Below the pieces are notes generated by a model. The model was not told where the DNA came from. It was given only the letters and a program-made list of their open reading frames with translations, and ran no database searches. A DNA stretch of 64,000 nucleotides from Chrysomallon squamiferum. Its lineage: Eukaryota > Mollusca > Gastropoda > Neomphalida > Peltospiridae. Every line of letters starts with the position of its first letter. Position 1 is the stretch's first letter. The DNA lies in assembly GCA_012295275.1 (NCBI GenBank), contig CM022672.1, positions 30,554,059 to 30,618,058 of the forward strand, in the 5' to 3' direction. The translations under genes were made by a program, and so were the position numbers. Shown one piece after another: positions 37,461 through 49,242 of the stretch.

Positions 37461-39006
37461 AGTGACTGGTGTTCAGGCTACTTTACATGCAAACACAGTC
37501 ACAAGTCACTTTGTTCTTTTCTGAAAATCAACAATCAAAGCAGTGTGAATTATTCTGACTATTCAGCCTGCTTCTTCTACCTGGCGTCAGACTTTCAGCT
37601 AGTAAGTCCCTTTACTTTGACCTTCCTTCCTTCGTTTTCACTTAATTCATTAATTACTTTACTATAACCCATTAGCCAATCTGTTCTCATTTTGTTTTTT
37701 TTTGTTTTTTTATGGTGGGGAGTCACTGAACATTTATTTAGTAATTTTGATTATTATTTTAGTCTTATTATTAATGTAATGTTTAATTACACTAATTATA
37801 TTTATTTCTTTAAAAGGAAAAGAAAAGAAAGAAAGTAATTTTAATTAACTGATCTTAGTACAAGATTTCATGTTTTTAGATAGACGTACTCGCATTAAAT
37901 CAATTGTAATTATGTTGCAGTGTAGTAGGGTTATAAGCTATGAAACACATTTATAAATATTATAACAGTCTGTTTAACTGGGTTTTGTTCCACCATATTC
38001 AATGCTGGATGAGGGCTTTCTAGAAGATCACAGATAGCCATTATATATGCAATACACGGTTGCAAAATACTAATGCCTATTTACAATTCATTTTCGTAAT
38101 TCAGTTATGGCAGAATGGCTTGAGAACAACTTTCTATGTACGATAGATTCAAAACAATTGCAGCTGATTTTGATATTTCTGAAACAGTGAGCACTGCTGG
38201 GGTCTAATACTGGGTGGGACAATGTAATCGCTGGACCAGGACAGATTTAGCAGATAACTCGCTACTTCGTGTTATACATTTGCCAAGGATCATACTGCTG
38301 TTATGCATTATATAGTGTACATCTATGTACAGGCGTATATAGGCCTCCAAAAAGCAATTACCTAATTTGATTTTTGTACCACACGTCACTCTGACCAACT
38401 GTGATATTATTAGACAAGTTAAATTAACGAACGGAACCCGTGTCGTCCAATCTGCCGTTGGTGCGTGCGTAATCAGATATACAGGTCTATTATTACGATT
38501 GCATTGTATGATGGTAATTTTTACTGTTTAGTATACTGACATATTTAGCTTTTCAATACATTTTACTTCATGCATATATGTTTTGTTGATTGGCAATAAA
38601 ATTAATGTCACTTTCACTCAGAAATAAGGTATGGATAAGTTCAGTGAAGATAAACTAAAGACTAAAATCAGGTAGAGCTTGGAGGAAACAACAACAAGCA
38701 GTCTGCATGAATTTTTTTTTTCAGATAGCTGTGTTTCACAAACATCATTCATACACACCTTTTTATACGCAACCTCGACCAAACAGAAGCCCGATATAAA
38801 CAGCTTTATTTGCTCTCAAGTATAAAATATTTTGCCATACGAACGCGGAAGCAAAACCTTGACGAAAATATTTTTTAAAGTCTATTGACTATTTTCAGAA
38901 AACAGACGCGTTACAAAAATTATCATCGCAAAGAGAAATGCTTCGTCTTGAAGCAACTACACGAACTTCTTCCTATCGTGTTTTCTGCCGAACGGCGCAG
39001 TAATTG
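37461..39006. other. Flank of gene C, second part
   Basis: About 37461-38065 is an inverted copy of about 59265-59872, including a partial copy of the 59806-60087 exon. About 38080-38820 copies 390-1150. The TATAAAA at 38821-38827 precedes the next 49-codon frame. No other gene seen. Confidence 0.6.
37463..37543 (+). pseudogene. 3' fragment of the 59.8-kb secreted-protein exon, inverted copy
   Basis: Reads VTGVQATLHANTVTSHFVLF then TGA, matching the end of the frame at 60087-59806. The leader and N-terminal part are missing because the transposon sequence replaces them at the breakpoint. Confidence 0.5.
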
Positions 39007-39156
39007 ATGACCAATGAAGCCGGTTCACACCCGAGTCAGAAAACGACTGACAAAGCCGATTCTCAGCAACCAGAATCTCCTGAATTCTGTTTCACGGTTC
39101 TTGACTATGAGCAAAATGATCATACTTTTCATAAACTGTCAATTGAACCATCATAA
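39007..39156 (+). CDS. Conserved 49-codon open frame, copy 4
   Basis: Intact, identical length to copies 1 and 2, starts MTNEAGSHPSQKTTD and keeps SQQPESPEFCF and HTFHKLS. The TATAAAA at 38821 is 186 bp upstream as in copy 1; AATAAA follows at about 39479. Product unknown. Confidence 0.3.
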   Translation: MTNEAGSHPSQKTTDKADSQQPESPEFCFTVLDYEQNDHTFHKLSIEPS

Positions 39157-40556
39157 AATTACTATTTAAGTGATTAAGTCTGGGTTAAAATGATATCGAA
39201 GCTAGTTACGTATACACTGTTTAACTCTGCCTCCACCTTGGTCAATAAATCTCAAAGTTGTTTAGGCATGATATTAGTTACAGACTGTGTGTTGGAGGAG
39301 GCCTTCAGCACAGACGGTTTTGGAAAGTTTATTTATTTCTGATGACTGAAAACGCTAAACATGCAGGGTCACGTGACGCCAGTTTCTTAGCTACTGCTGT
39401 GGAAAAAAATTGTTTAATCTGTAGTAAGTTTTCGGCGGTTGTGGTAGTGCCTTGGAAATAATATTGGAAATCATTATGGAATAAATGGGTTCAACTGGTG
39501 TTAGTGTGTTCTTAATTTATTCTCATTCTAAATTGCTTTGAACTTTTTAAAAGAAAAACAATGAACCCCTTAAAAATTGATATTTCTTATTTTCTAATTT
39601 ATATCTTCTGAATGTATTTCTTCAACTAGATCTTATCACTGATTAATTTGACATGAAATATATATTTATAGTACAAGTAGATGTGAAGATTTTATTTTGT
39701 TTTATCTAATGCAACTTAATAATTTTACCAATTTCGGCTTGACATATCAACGCAAATATACTTTGCAGAGATATAAGAAAAATTAGAGTGAATACTTGCA
39801 CCTCTTGGTATGATTTATTCTGGTTTAACAAAGAAAGTCTCGCTTCAGAATCTTGCAACTGTGCGCAAACAGCTCTCTAGCTATTTGAATGACAAGTTTG
39901 AATTTGTTTTATAATTGAAATGAAAATAAAAAGATGAACAGTTATGTTTAGGAATCATCATTATATTTCCAAAAGAGAAAATGTGTTTTGAGTCACCCAA
40001 AAACTGCATATTCTCTGTTTGATGTAATTAATGATATTGATTTTAAAGATAATAAACAAAAATATAAACAAAATGTTTTGTGTTTTTAGTACCATATCTC
40101 TGTCTTATTTTCTATTTTCTTCTTTTATTCATTACATTTGTATCTTCTACAGAAATGTATTCAATTGTTTACATGTTTGGAAGACAAAACACTTTCATGA
40201 CAGCTTGAATGTCCGTTATCTGAAATTTCGAAATCCGAAAAGCTCAGAAATACTGGTATGCATCAGTTTTAGCAGTGTTTTGCACATACTAACATTATTT
40301 TATGCCATAAAATTATTAAAAACTGTTTGTATAAGCTGTATATGAAATTTAGATAGAATTCGTGTTTAGACTTAGATCCTATTCTCAGGCCATCTTCTTA
40401 TATTCCAAAATTCGAGACATTCTCAAATCCGGTACAGTTCCGACCCTGAGCATTTCGGACGAAGAATTCTTAGCCTGTAGTTATTTGTTTTTTAAGAGTT
40501 ATTTCCCTTCCATGTGGCTCATTTTATTTATTTATTTATTTATTTATTTAATTATA

Positions 40557-40601
<45 letters not shown>

Positions 40602-40914
40602 TTGATGCCCTGTAATAACATTCTGATATAAATTGTTCGATTGTTTATTTTCTTTTGTTGTTGTTATTTGTAACATTTTATTTTATTTACTTATTTGTTT
40701 ATCTTAAATAATATTTCAGTTTACTGAAGAGTGAAGAAAAAGACAAATGTCTACATGCAGATAAGAATAAATTGTCTAATAAATTTGTTTTATGCTTCGG
40801 TATTATTATTTGCTGTTATATGTGATCCATCTTCACCCATAACGAAAACTACTAAAATAAAGTAAGTGAGAAAAGATTTAACGCCGCGATTTAATTATGT
40901 CGCTACTGGAATTA
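39157..40914. other. Flank of gene C, third part
   Basis: Copy of the gene A flank including a MITE and an ATTT/TTA microsatellite (about 40525-40602). Short frames here (40031-40345, 40362-40631) cross the MITE and microsatellite and are not genes. Confidence 0.6.
40199..40475. mobile_element. pogo/Tigger-type MITE, gene C flank copy
   Basis: Same arrangement as at 13238, ending TTCTTAGCCTG before TAGTTATTTG. Confidence 0.4.
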
Positions 40915-41006
40915 TGACGTCATCATAAACTTGATAGATGTAATCATTCGTACAACACTAGAAACAATTTAGAGAAAATCAGGCCACCTCATACGTGATG
41001 ACGTCA
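40915..41006. promoter_or_regulatory. Paired CRE-type sites, copy 4
   Basis: TGACGTCA intact at 40915-40922 and 40999-41006. Confidence 0.45.
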
Positions 41007-41070
41007 TTACCTAAAACTACCGAGGTTGAAACAAATCTTTTGGGGTAATTTTCATTAGTAATTAAGACTG

Positions 41071-41113
<43 letters not shown>

Positions 41114-41373
41114 CTTGGACGTATGCGCGCTTGTTAATAATAATAATCTTTGGAAAGATATTTATTCTATTTGTCACTTGTTTAAATAAATAACACCTCG
41201 TTCTCTTCGTTATTCTGATGCTATGTGTTTATTAGTTTATTTTCATATGATACACAGAACAACATATTGTTATTACTTATCAAGTAACATATGTATAAAT
41301 CCATTTATATGTAATAGTTATAGTATAAAAAATTTAATATCATAACAAATCAAGCTGTATTAATCTTACATTT
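41007..41373. repeat. (TAA)n repeat and AT-rich spacer 3' of gene D
   Basis: TAA repeats at about 41071-41114 and otherwise AT-rich spacer. Confidence 0.7.
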
Positions 41374-41406
41374 TTTATTTTCTTTCAGTGGACTCTTTGA
41401 CACAAA

Positions 41407-41558
41407 TTAGCATGCACCAAATGAGCAAGCTGATACTTTTGTGTCCCAGACTGTTCCTGGTGGACAAGCAGACTTGTAAGCCACACCATTGACACACAGG
41501 ACAAAATAACCACAAGTCTTTCCAGCAATGAAGACAACTCCTACTTTAGGACAGCCAT
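41407..41558 (-). CDS. Gene D CBM14 exon and stop
   Basis: [32 protein letters not shown] with all six Cys at the usual spacing. TAA at 41409-41407. Confidence 0.86.
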
Positions 41559-43218
41559 CTGAAAAGGATGATAGTAAAATAAATGCCTGTAATAAACACA
41601 CTTATCAGCCCTATGTCAATCACTGACAAATATTTTGTTTATTTATATTACTGATTTCTACAAATACAAAATTCTACAGTTTTAATAAACTCTGACTGTT
41701 TAATTTATAATTACTAAAGAAAATTAAAATCATTGCTAATATTAAGGAAATGAAACAGAACACTGAGGTATGAGTGTACCTGTGTATGTAAATCATGAAA
41801 TTATTAAAACATTTCTCATCATGACATTGTTAGCTATTAACATGTTTTACACTCAAATCTAATTTTTCTATCTTCATTAATTACCAACCAGGACGACATT
41901 TCTCTGTGTTACAGAGAACAGTTTTCACTTCAGTTGTTTCTCCTTCACATGAATTTCCACCATTTGTAGGAGCAGGATTATCACATGTTCTGCTTCTTGA
42001 CTGGTTTTTGTATCCTGTTCCGCACAGTTTTGAACATTCAGTAACATTCTTCCATTCTGACCAAGTACTCCAGCCACCATCAACTGTTAATAGTATAAAT
42101 TTGTATTTATGACTGACATGAGCTTCGAAAAAAATGAAATTAAAATTTAGATATAAACTTATCGCCGATTACGTAGTTTAGATTATAAGAATCTTGAATT
42201 TCCACTGTTATTAATCAACAGGAAAACCCACTTAAGATATACATTATTAATTACTAACCACCACCACATTCCTCTATATTACAGGGAACAACTTTCATTT
42301 CAGTTGTTTCTCCTTCACATGACTCTCCACCATTTTTAGGAACAGGATTGTCACATGTTCTGCTTCTTGATTGGTTTTTGTATCCTGTTCCACACAGTTT
42401 TGAACATTCAGTAACATTCTTCCATTCCGACCAAGTACTCCAACCACCATCAACTGTTAATAGTATACATTTATAGTTATATCTGAACACTGCATTCAAA
42501 GCAAATGAAATCAAAATTTAGACATAAACTTATCACAGATGACATACTTTAGATTATCAGAATCTTGAATTTCTAGTGTTATTAATCATCAAAAATGGTC
42601 TTAATGGTACCTTTTTTTTTTTTTTTTTTCTCTTCCTACAATGGATTAGGAGTTGCAGTTAATCAGGAACAACTTAACAGTTTAACTTTGTAACTGAGTT
42701 AAAAGACTGCTAAACATCTTTTTTGTAAAGATTTACATTACTGACTACTAACCTGGACATGGCTCTGTGTTACAGGGAACATCTTTCACTTCAGTTGTTT
42801 CTCCTTCACATGACTTTCCACCATTTGTAGGAGCAGGATTATCACATGTTCTGCTTCTTGACTGGTTTTTGTACCCTGTTCCACAGAGTTCTGAACATTC
42901 AGTAACATTATTCCATTCCGACCAAGTACTCCAACCACCATCAACTGTTAATAATATAAATTTGTATTTATACATCTGAACACTGCATTGAAAACAAATC
43001 CAATTAAAATTAATCATCAAAACTCTTAAAGGCAGTAAAGTGAGAATTTGTTTTGTTTCTTTTGAAATTAAGTATAAGAAAAATGATAATTTAGTTTAAA
43101 ACATCTGTTTTGAAGATATTCTGAAGAGATATCGTATTTTCTCATCAACCCTTGGAGCTAGTAATAATCTAAAAAATAATTAATTAGTAAATCATTTTAT
43201 GCTTTATCAACTTCAACA

Positions 43219-43251
<33 letters not shown>

Positions 43252-44667
43252 TAAGAAAAATTTCGTTTTTTAAAAAGTGCTGTCAATTGAAAATGATGGA
43301 TAAATGTATATTAAATTACTTGGACATGCTTGCAGATTACAGCTGGATGTTTTGTTTTCAGTGTTAGATCCATGGCACCAATGTCCACCATAGGCAGGCA
43401 CTGGATTAGTGCAAGTTCTGCTCCTGATTCCCACTTGATTTCCACCTCCACAAGTTTTGCTGCATTCATCGTATGACCAATCTGACCAAGATCCCCACCC
43501 ACCATCCACTGCAAAATAAAGAATATATGTACTTACTACTACCAACATATATTGCTATATTATACAGGCAAAAACACACTCACAATTTAGATATAATCTT
43601 ATCACTGACCACATAGTTTAGATTATAAGAATCTTGGATTTTCATTGTTATTAATTCTCAAAAATAGTCTTAATGATAGTGGATTTTTTTTTTTTTTTTT
43701 TTTTTTTTTTGTATCCCTACAATGGATTAAAGGTAGCAATTAATTAGTGCGAACTTTGCAAATGAGATAAAAGACTTCTAAACATAACACTTTATTTTCT
43801 TGTTTCTTCATTTTTTATTCTTGAGATATACATTATTGACTGCTAACCTGGACATGGCTCTGTGTTACAGGAAACATTTTTTGATTCGGCTGTTTCTCCT
43901 TCACATGACTTTCCACCATTTGTAGGAGCAGGATTATCACATGTTCTGTTTCTTGACTGGTTTTTGTATCCTGTTCCACACAGCTTTGAACATTCAGTAA
44001 CATTCTTCCATTCCGACCAAGTACTCCAACCACCATCAACTGTTAATAATTTAAATATGTGTTTATATGAACCAGTGCATTGAAAACAAGTGACATTAAA
44101 ATGTAGATTAAACCTTTGTTGATCCCCAGTTCAGTCTATTTCTTATGTATTTCTAGAAACTTAATCATCAAAACATTTTAATGGCAGTTAAGTGAGAAAG
44201 AAATAACATTTTTATTTTAAATGAACTATAATAAAAATGTTAATTTAGTTTAAAACATCTGTTTTGAAGATATTCAGAAGACATATCGTATTTTGTCATA
44301 AACTCCTGGAGCTAGTAATATTCTAAAAAATAATTAATTATTAAAACATTTTATGCTTTATCAACTTCAACACTTCATTTTTTGAAAAGTGCTGTCTATT
44401 GAAAATAATGGATAAGTGTATATCAAATTACTTGGACATGCTTGCAGATTACAGCTGGATGTTTGGTTTTCAGTGTTAGATCCATTGCACCAATGTCCAC
44501 CATAGGCAGGCACTGGATTAGTGCAATTTCTGCTCCTGATTCCCGCTTGAAATTCCACCTCCACAAGTTTTGCTGCATTCATCGTATGACCAATCTGACC
44601 AAGATGCCCACCCACCATCCACTGTAAAATAAATAGTACACGTATTTACTACTACCAACATATATTG

Positions 44668-44711
<44 letters not shown>

Positions 44712-46847
44712 ATTTAGATATAATCTTATCACTGACCACATAGTTTAGATTATAAGAATCTTGAATTTCCACTGTTATTAATTCTCAGAAATAGTCTTAG
44801 TGGTGGTGGTGGTGGGGGCTTTGTGTCCCTAGAATGGATTAAAGGTTGCAATTAATTAGTTCCAACTTTAGCCGTTAACTTTGGAATTCAGATAAAAGAC
44901 TTCTAAACTTTTTTTTTTTTTTTTCTTCTTCTTTTTTTCTTCTGTTTTCTTTTCTTTTGAGATATACATTATTGACTACTAACCTGGACATGGCTCTGTG
45001 TTACAGGGAACATCTTTCACTTCAGTTGTTTCTCCTTCACATGACTTTCCAGCATTTTTAGGAGAAGGATTATCACATGTTCTGCTTCTTGACTGGTTTT
45101 TGAATCCTGTTCCACACAGTTTTGAACATTCAGTAAGATTCTTCCATTCCGACCAAGTACTCCAACCACCATCAACTGTTAATAATATAAATTTGTGTTC
45201 ATATATCTGATCACTGCATTCAAAACAAGTGTAATTAAAATGTAGATTTAAACTTTTGTTGATCCCCAGTTCAGTCTATTTCTTATGTACTTCTATAGAC
45301 TAAATCATCAAATATCTTAATGGCAGTTAAGTGAGAAAAGAATAATATTTTCATTTTAAATGCACTATAAGAAAAATTATAATTTAGTTTAAAACATCTG
45401 TTTTGAAGATATTCAGAAGAGATCGTATTTTGTCATAAACTCTTGGAGCTAGTAATATTCTAAAGTAAATAATTAATTATTAAAACATTTTATGCTTTAT
45501 CAATTTCAACATTTCGTTTTTTAAAAGTGCTGTATATTGAAAATAATGGATAACTGTATATTAAATTACTTGGACATGCTTGCAGGTTACAGCTGGATGT
45601 TTGGTTTTCAGTGTTAGATCCATTGCACCAATGTCCACCATAGGCAGGCACTGGATTAGTGCAATTTCTGCTCCTGATTCCCGCACGAATTCCACCTCCA
45701 CAAGTTTTGCTGCATTCATCGTATGACCAATCAGACCAAGATGCCCACCCACCATCCACTGTAAAATAAAGAGTATACGTACTTACCTACTACCAACATA
45801 TATATATATTTATATATACAGCACATACATGCAGGGACGAACTCACATTTACTCATTTATTAATTATGGGACAAACAATTTACAATTTATTTGAGGATTT
45901 CAAAGAATGTAGCCCTCAAAATGAAACAAGGACATGCACTACATAATTATTATATTACTGACATTAATATAACACTTACCTCCACATTTGTTTGTATTGC
46001 AGATCACATTCTGTTTTTGGACACTGGACCCCGAACAATAACTTCCACCATTTCGAGGTGATGGATTGTTGCACGACCTAGTTCTTTTCTGATTTTTGAT
46101 TCCATATCCACATGGCCTAGAACAGTCACTGGTGTCAACCCAGGAAGACCACCTGCTCCAGCCACCATTAACTAATCATAAATAAGATATTTAAGTTTAT
46201 AACAAATGTAAATTACAGTTAAATGATTGGTGCAAAGGCTTTTGGCCTCATATTATTTCTTAGGCAAGTAAGAACTTAAATTTGCTGACAGGGCTATTTC
46301 CCATTTCTGTAATTACCGAATGCCGTGTTTCTGAAATGCAGTAGTATTTGTTTGTCCAAGTATAAAAATCGAAAGCATTTAAATGATGATTAATGGTTAT
46401 TCAGTGAAAAGTGGTGAATGGAATATTTTTTGTTGTTTTTGTTCTTTTCTTTTTTGTTTTCTTTTTTATCATCAACAGAGAAAACGTAAATGGCAGACAT
46501 TAAATAAAATTTAAATGTGCTGGACTGTCCTAATGAAAAATCCCAACAAAATTCAACTAACAAATAGCACTAATGCTGGCTGCCTTAAGTAAAAGAAGAG
46601 TGGAATAATATCTATTTAATATCCAAAGGAACAAGAATAAAGAAAAACCATTTACGGAATGTTAATGAATTGTAAAGCATTAAAATACATAACTATTTGC
46701 AAGGAATAGTAAAGTTACAACAAAGGCTAACATTGATAAGTCATACTTACTTACAGGAGGTGACCTACTACTGCTTTCGGACCAAAACCACCAGGCTTCA
46801 GTAGAGACCACTAATACACACACGATTAACAGTGTAAACAGTTTCAT
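41407..46847 (-). CDS. Gene D: secreted protein with nine TSP1 exons and CBM14
   Basis: Eleven coding exons in the order signal peptide, I, II, III, II, III, II, III, III, III, CBM14. The alternating II-III block indicates tandem exon-pair amplification. Ten exons are intact; the second class II exon (44621-44432) has one extra T. If that phase 1-1 exon is skipped, 1785 nt (594 aa) stay open. The mature N-terminus [14 protein letters not shown] is Ser-rich, not Arg-rich. AATAAA lies at 41379-41374. This is the longest member, likely secreted, with CBM14 at the C-terminus. Confidence 0.78.
41889..42083 (-). CDS. Gene D class III TSP1 exon 9 (195-bp type)
   Basis: [33 protein letters not shown]. 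Intact, donor G|GTTGGT. Confidence 0.84.
42259..42453 (-). CDS. Gene D class III TSP1 exon 8 (195-bp type)
   Basis: [33 protein letters not shown]. Intact, donor G|GTTAGT. Confidence 0.84.
42753..42944 (-). CDS. Gene D class III TSP1 exon 7
   Basis: [32 protein letters not shown]. Intact, 192 bp. Confidence 0.84.
43320..43508 (-). CDS. Gene D class II TSP1 exon 6
   Basis: [31 protein letters not shown]. Intact, 189 bp. Confidence 0.84.
43848..44039 (-). CDS. Gene D class III TSP1 exon 5
   Basis: [32 protein letters not shown]. Nearly identical to the gene C exon at 29083-29274, including the unusual QSRNRTC. Confidence 0.83.
44432..44621 (-). pseudogene. Gene D class II TSP1 exon 4 with +1 frameshift
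   Basis: 190 bp instead of 189. GGAATTTCAAGC replaces GGAATTCAAGT of sisters; one extra T shifts the frame after CGGG. Both splice sites remain, so skipping would restore frame. Confidence 0.75.
44671..44710. repeat. (AT)n microsatellite
   Basis: AT dinucleotides in a gene D intron. Confidence 0.9.
44984..45175 (-). CDS. Gene D class III TSP1 exon 3
   Basis: [33 protein letters not shown]. Intact; Gly to Ala in the usual NGGKSC motif. Confidence 0.83.
45570..45758 (-). CDS. Gene D class II TSP1 exon 2
   Basis: [31 protein letters not shown]. Intact, 189 bp. Confidence 0.84.
45980..46171 (-). CDS. Gene D class I TSP1 exon 1
   Basis: [31 protein letters not shown]. Intact, donor G|GTAAGT. 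Confidence 0.84.
46751..46847 (-). CDS. Gene D signal-peptide exon
   Basis: 32 codons plus one base. ATG at 46847-46845 follows acceptor CATAG. Leader [18 protein letters not shown], then [14 protein letters not shown]. Donor A|GTAAGT. Confidence 0.84.
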
Positions 46848-47138
46848 CTATGACAAAATACAGAACAAATATAGATATACAGATTATATATGAACACAAA
46901 CATAGTATGCTACAGTCACACAAATACTCATACACATCCATAAAGATGAAATCCAGTCACAAAAAGAAAATATCACAGCATTTGAAATTTCTTCAAACCT
47001 CCTTGAAAAAAGGATAAATATAGCAATCCCAAATAAATAATAAATAAAAATAAATTAATGAAAATAAATTGTTAAATATATGAAACAAACAGCCAAAGCA
47101 AAATAAATAATTTTAACTAAAAATAAAGTATAATTAAC

Positions 47139-47195
47139 CTTCGGATGCGGATTGTTTGGATTTATTGTATGTACAAATTTAAAAACTATATATAG
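47139..47195 (-). promoter_or_regulatory. Gene D core promoter and 5' UTR exon
   Basis: CTATATATAG at 47195-47186, short noncoding exon ending at AAG|GTTAAT (47139|47138). Confidence 0.53.
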
Positions 47196-49242
47196 ATAAA
47201 TGGTGAGGATTGTAACACAATGGCTGGGAACACACACTGACACAGAGAACAGGCAAAATGAAATCAATACACAGGATATAATTAACTCGCACTGGAGACA
47301 TCTGTCGTTATATCAGATTTTTCCTTCATATAACGTTACTCTTCATGAAAAAGAGATATCATTGGAAATATTTAAAATATTACTGTTCATATAATAATGA
47401 AGAATAAAAAAAACTTTTTAAACTTAAAAATATGTGATGATTTGCTTGTATACTTGGGTATCAAGATTAGGAATAAATTAATGGAAACAGTATGTTTTCA
47501 TTTTATAATACTAACAATTGATTTCTGTCATTCATATAATCATATTTGTATAATCAATATACTGTTGCATGTAATAATGTTTATATAAAATGATGTCTCG
47601 CTTCAGGTCTCGTGAGAAAGGTGAAAAGAATCAGTCCTTTAACCATCTGTTGCTTTGGCAATCATCTCCCTTTCAGCTTTCCACAGTTTATCAGTGTTAA
47701 AATTTTGATATTTGAAACCTCAAACTTCATCTAGTACTTATCCATGCTTAAAAGCTGCAAACATTGAGAAACAGTATATATCATTGTTTAAAGCATCACG
47801 GAAATTCAGGTGTTACTGAAATAAAATATTTTGTGAAATCTGTTATGAAATAAAGTGATTCCTCTAAAACTGACATTTGAGAAATTTCGTTGTCAAGCAA
47901 TCAAGAACAGACAATAGTGTTCAACAGCTGGACTCACTGTTTAAAGTTTCTATGAGAGATAATGCATAAACTTTGCATCATCCATAAAATCAGGGCAGAT
48001 CAAGGATTTCAGGACCGTGTCTAAAATGTTATGTACTGCTCTGGTGAATGCAATTCAAATTAAGTATTTGTTTCTTGCTGATTTTTCTTTTAACAGATAT
48101 GTCACATTAGGAACAAATTTCACATTTTAAAGTTATCCAGAATGGTTTGACATTAAACTTTGAAAAATATTAAGAAATTTTCCTCATGGTATTTAATAGT
48201 AATTATTTATTCCTATTTATAATTCACTAACAAAAGACAATATTCTTTCGCTTTTGATAATCGAGTTATGGCAGAATGGCTAATCGCGGAATATGACAAA
48301 GTGCTGTTTTAAATAATAAAGAAACTCTTCATAACTGCATTAATTAATTTAATTCAGACATAATCCTCACATATGTATTATTACTAATATAACAAAATCA
48401 AAAATATAATTTTAAAAAGGGTTACCATTAATGAGTTAAGTAGAATTAGTGCACCCCTGCTATTTTATTTATTTTTATATATATATATATATATCATTGC
48501 ATAAAGAGTTTATTTATATAATATTAACTATATTTGATACCTGTTATCGCCCCCTCCCCCTCAAGAAATTCATAGTACAGTTCCGATCCAATCCAATTTT
48601 ACATGTGTACTTTTAAACACATATAGTTGTAGAATGTTTTAAATTTTGTTTAATATTTTAAATTTAAGAACAAGTAAAAAGACAACTTTTTTTAATCATT
48701 TCATATTAAGATACATGTAGCAAGAGAACAAGTTTGTTTTAAAATTTATTCATATTTCATATATTCACTCTAATTCTTTTTGCCATTGGTTAATTTACGT
48801 GATAAATTAAACAGTATATATACGTTGATTTGCTGATTTGCTTTTTCAATCCTCTTTTTTTTTTTTTTTGATCATTCTGTTGCATTTACGGTCCTTACTC
48901 TAATTCAGTTCTGCACTCTAGAATTCAGTGCGATGAAAAGCAAAACTAAAAAGGGTAAAATAATTTGTTCAACTCTCATCTGTTTACATCCACCAGACGC
49001 CATTTGTAGACGTCATTTGATTGACAGGTGTCAGAGCCGAGCACTCATTGACAAGATGCGGAGGAGTTTTACGGAACAGCGAGTTTCAACATCTAATATT
49101 GATTTTGACCTTATCAGAGCCAGTAACTTAAAACTTTGGCCAATAACGGATAATATAAATGTCCTTAGTCATGTAAATATGTTTTAAAATTTGAGAAAAT
49201 ATGTGTAATGTGGATTCACTCAGGAAACTTGCTATATATATA
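47196..49242. other. Flank of gene D, first part
   Basis: Copy of the gene A flank with deletions (the AATTAAAACCTTTGACTC block is missing). About 49000-49200 is inverted relative to 11800-11950 and 25790-25900. The open frame at 48933-49187 crosses that block and its sister copies are not open, so it is not called as a gene. Confidence 0.55.

Noticed and set aside
44367-44627. Second-frame open reading frames over class II TSP1 exons (reading [18 protein letters not shown]) in all copies
   Set aside because: The frame is a by-product of the conserved exon; the true frame has WxxW motifs, six Cys and matching splice phases.
48933-49187. 84-codon frame MKSKTKKGKII with several Cys/Arg motifs
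   Set aside because: It covers an inverted piece of flank sequence whose copies at 11.9 and 25.9 kb are not open in this frame.
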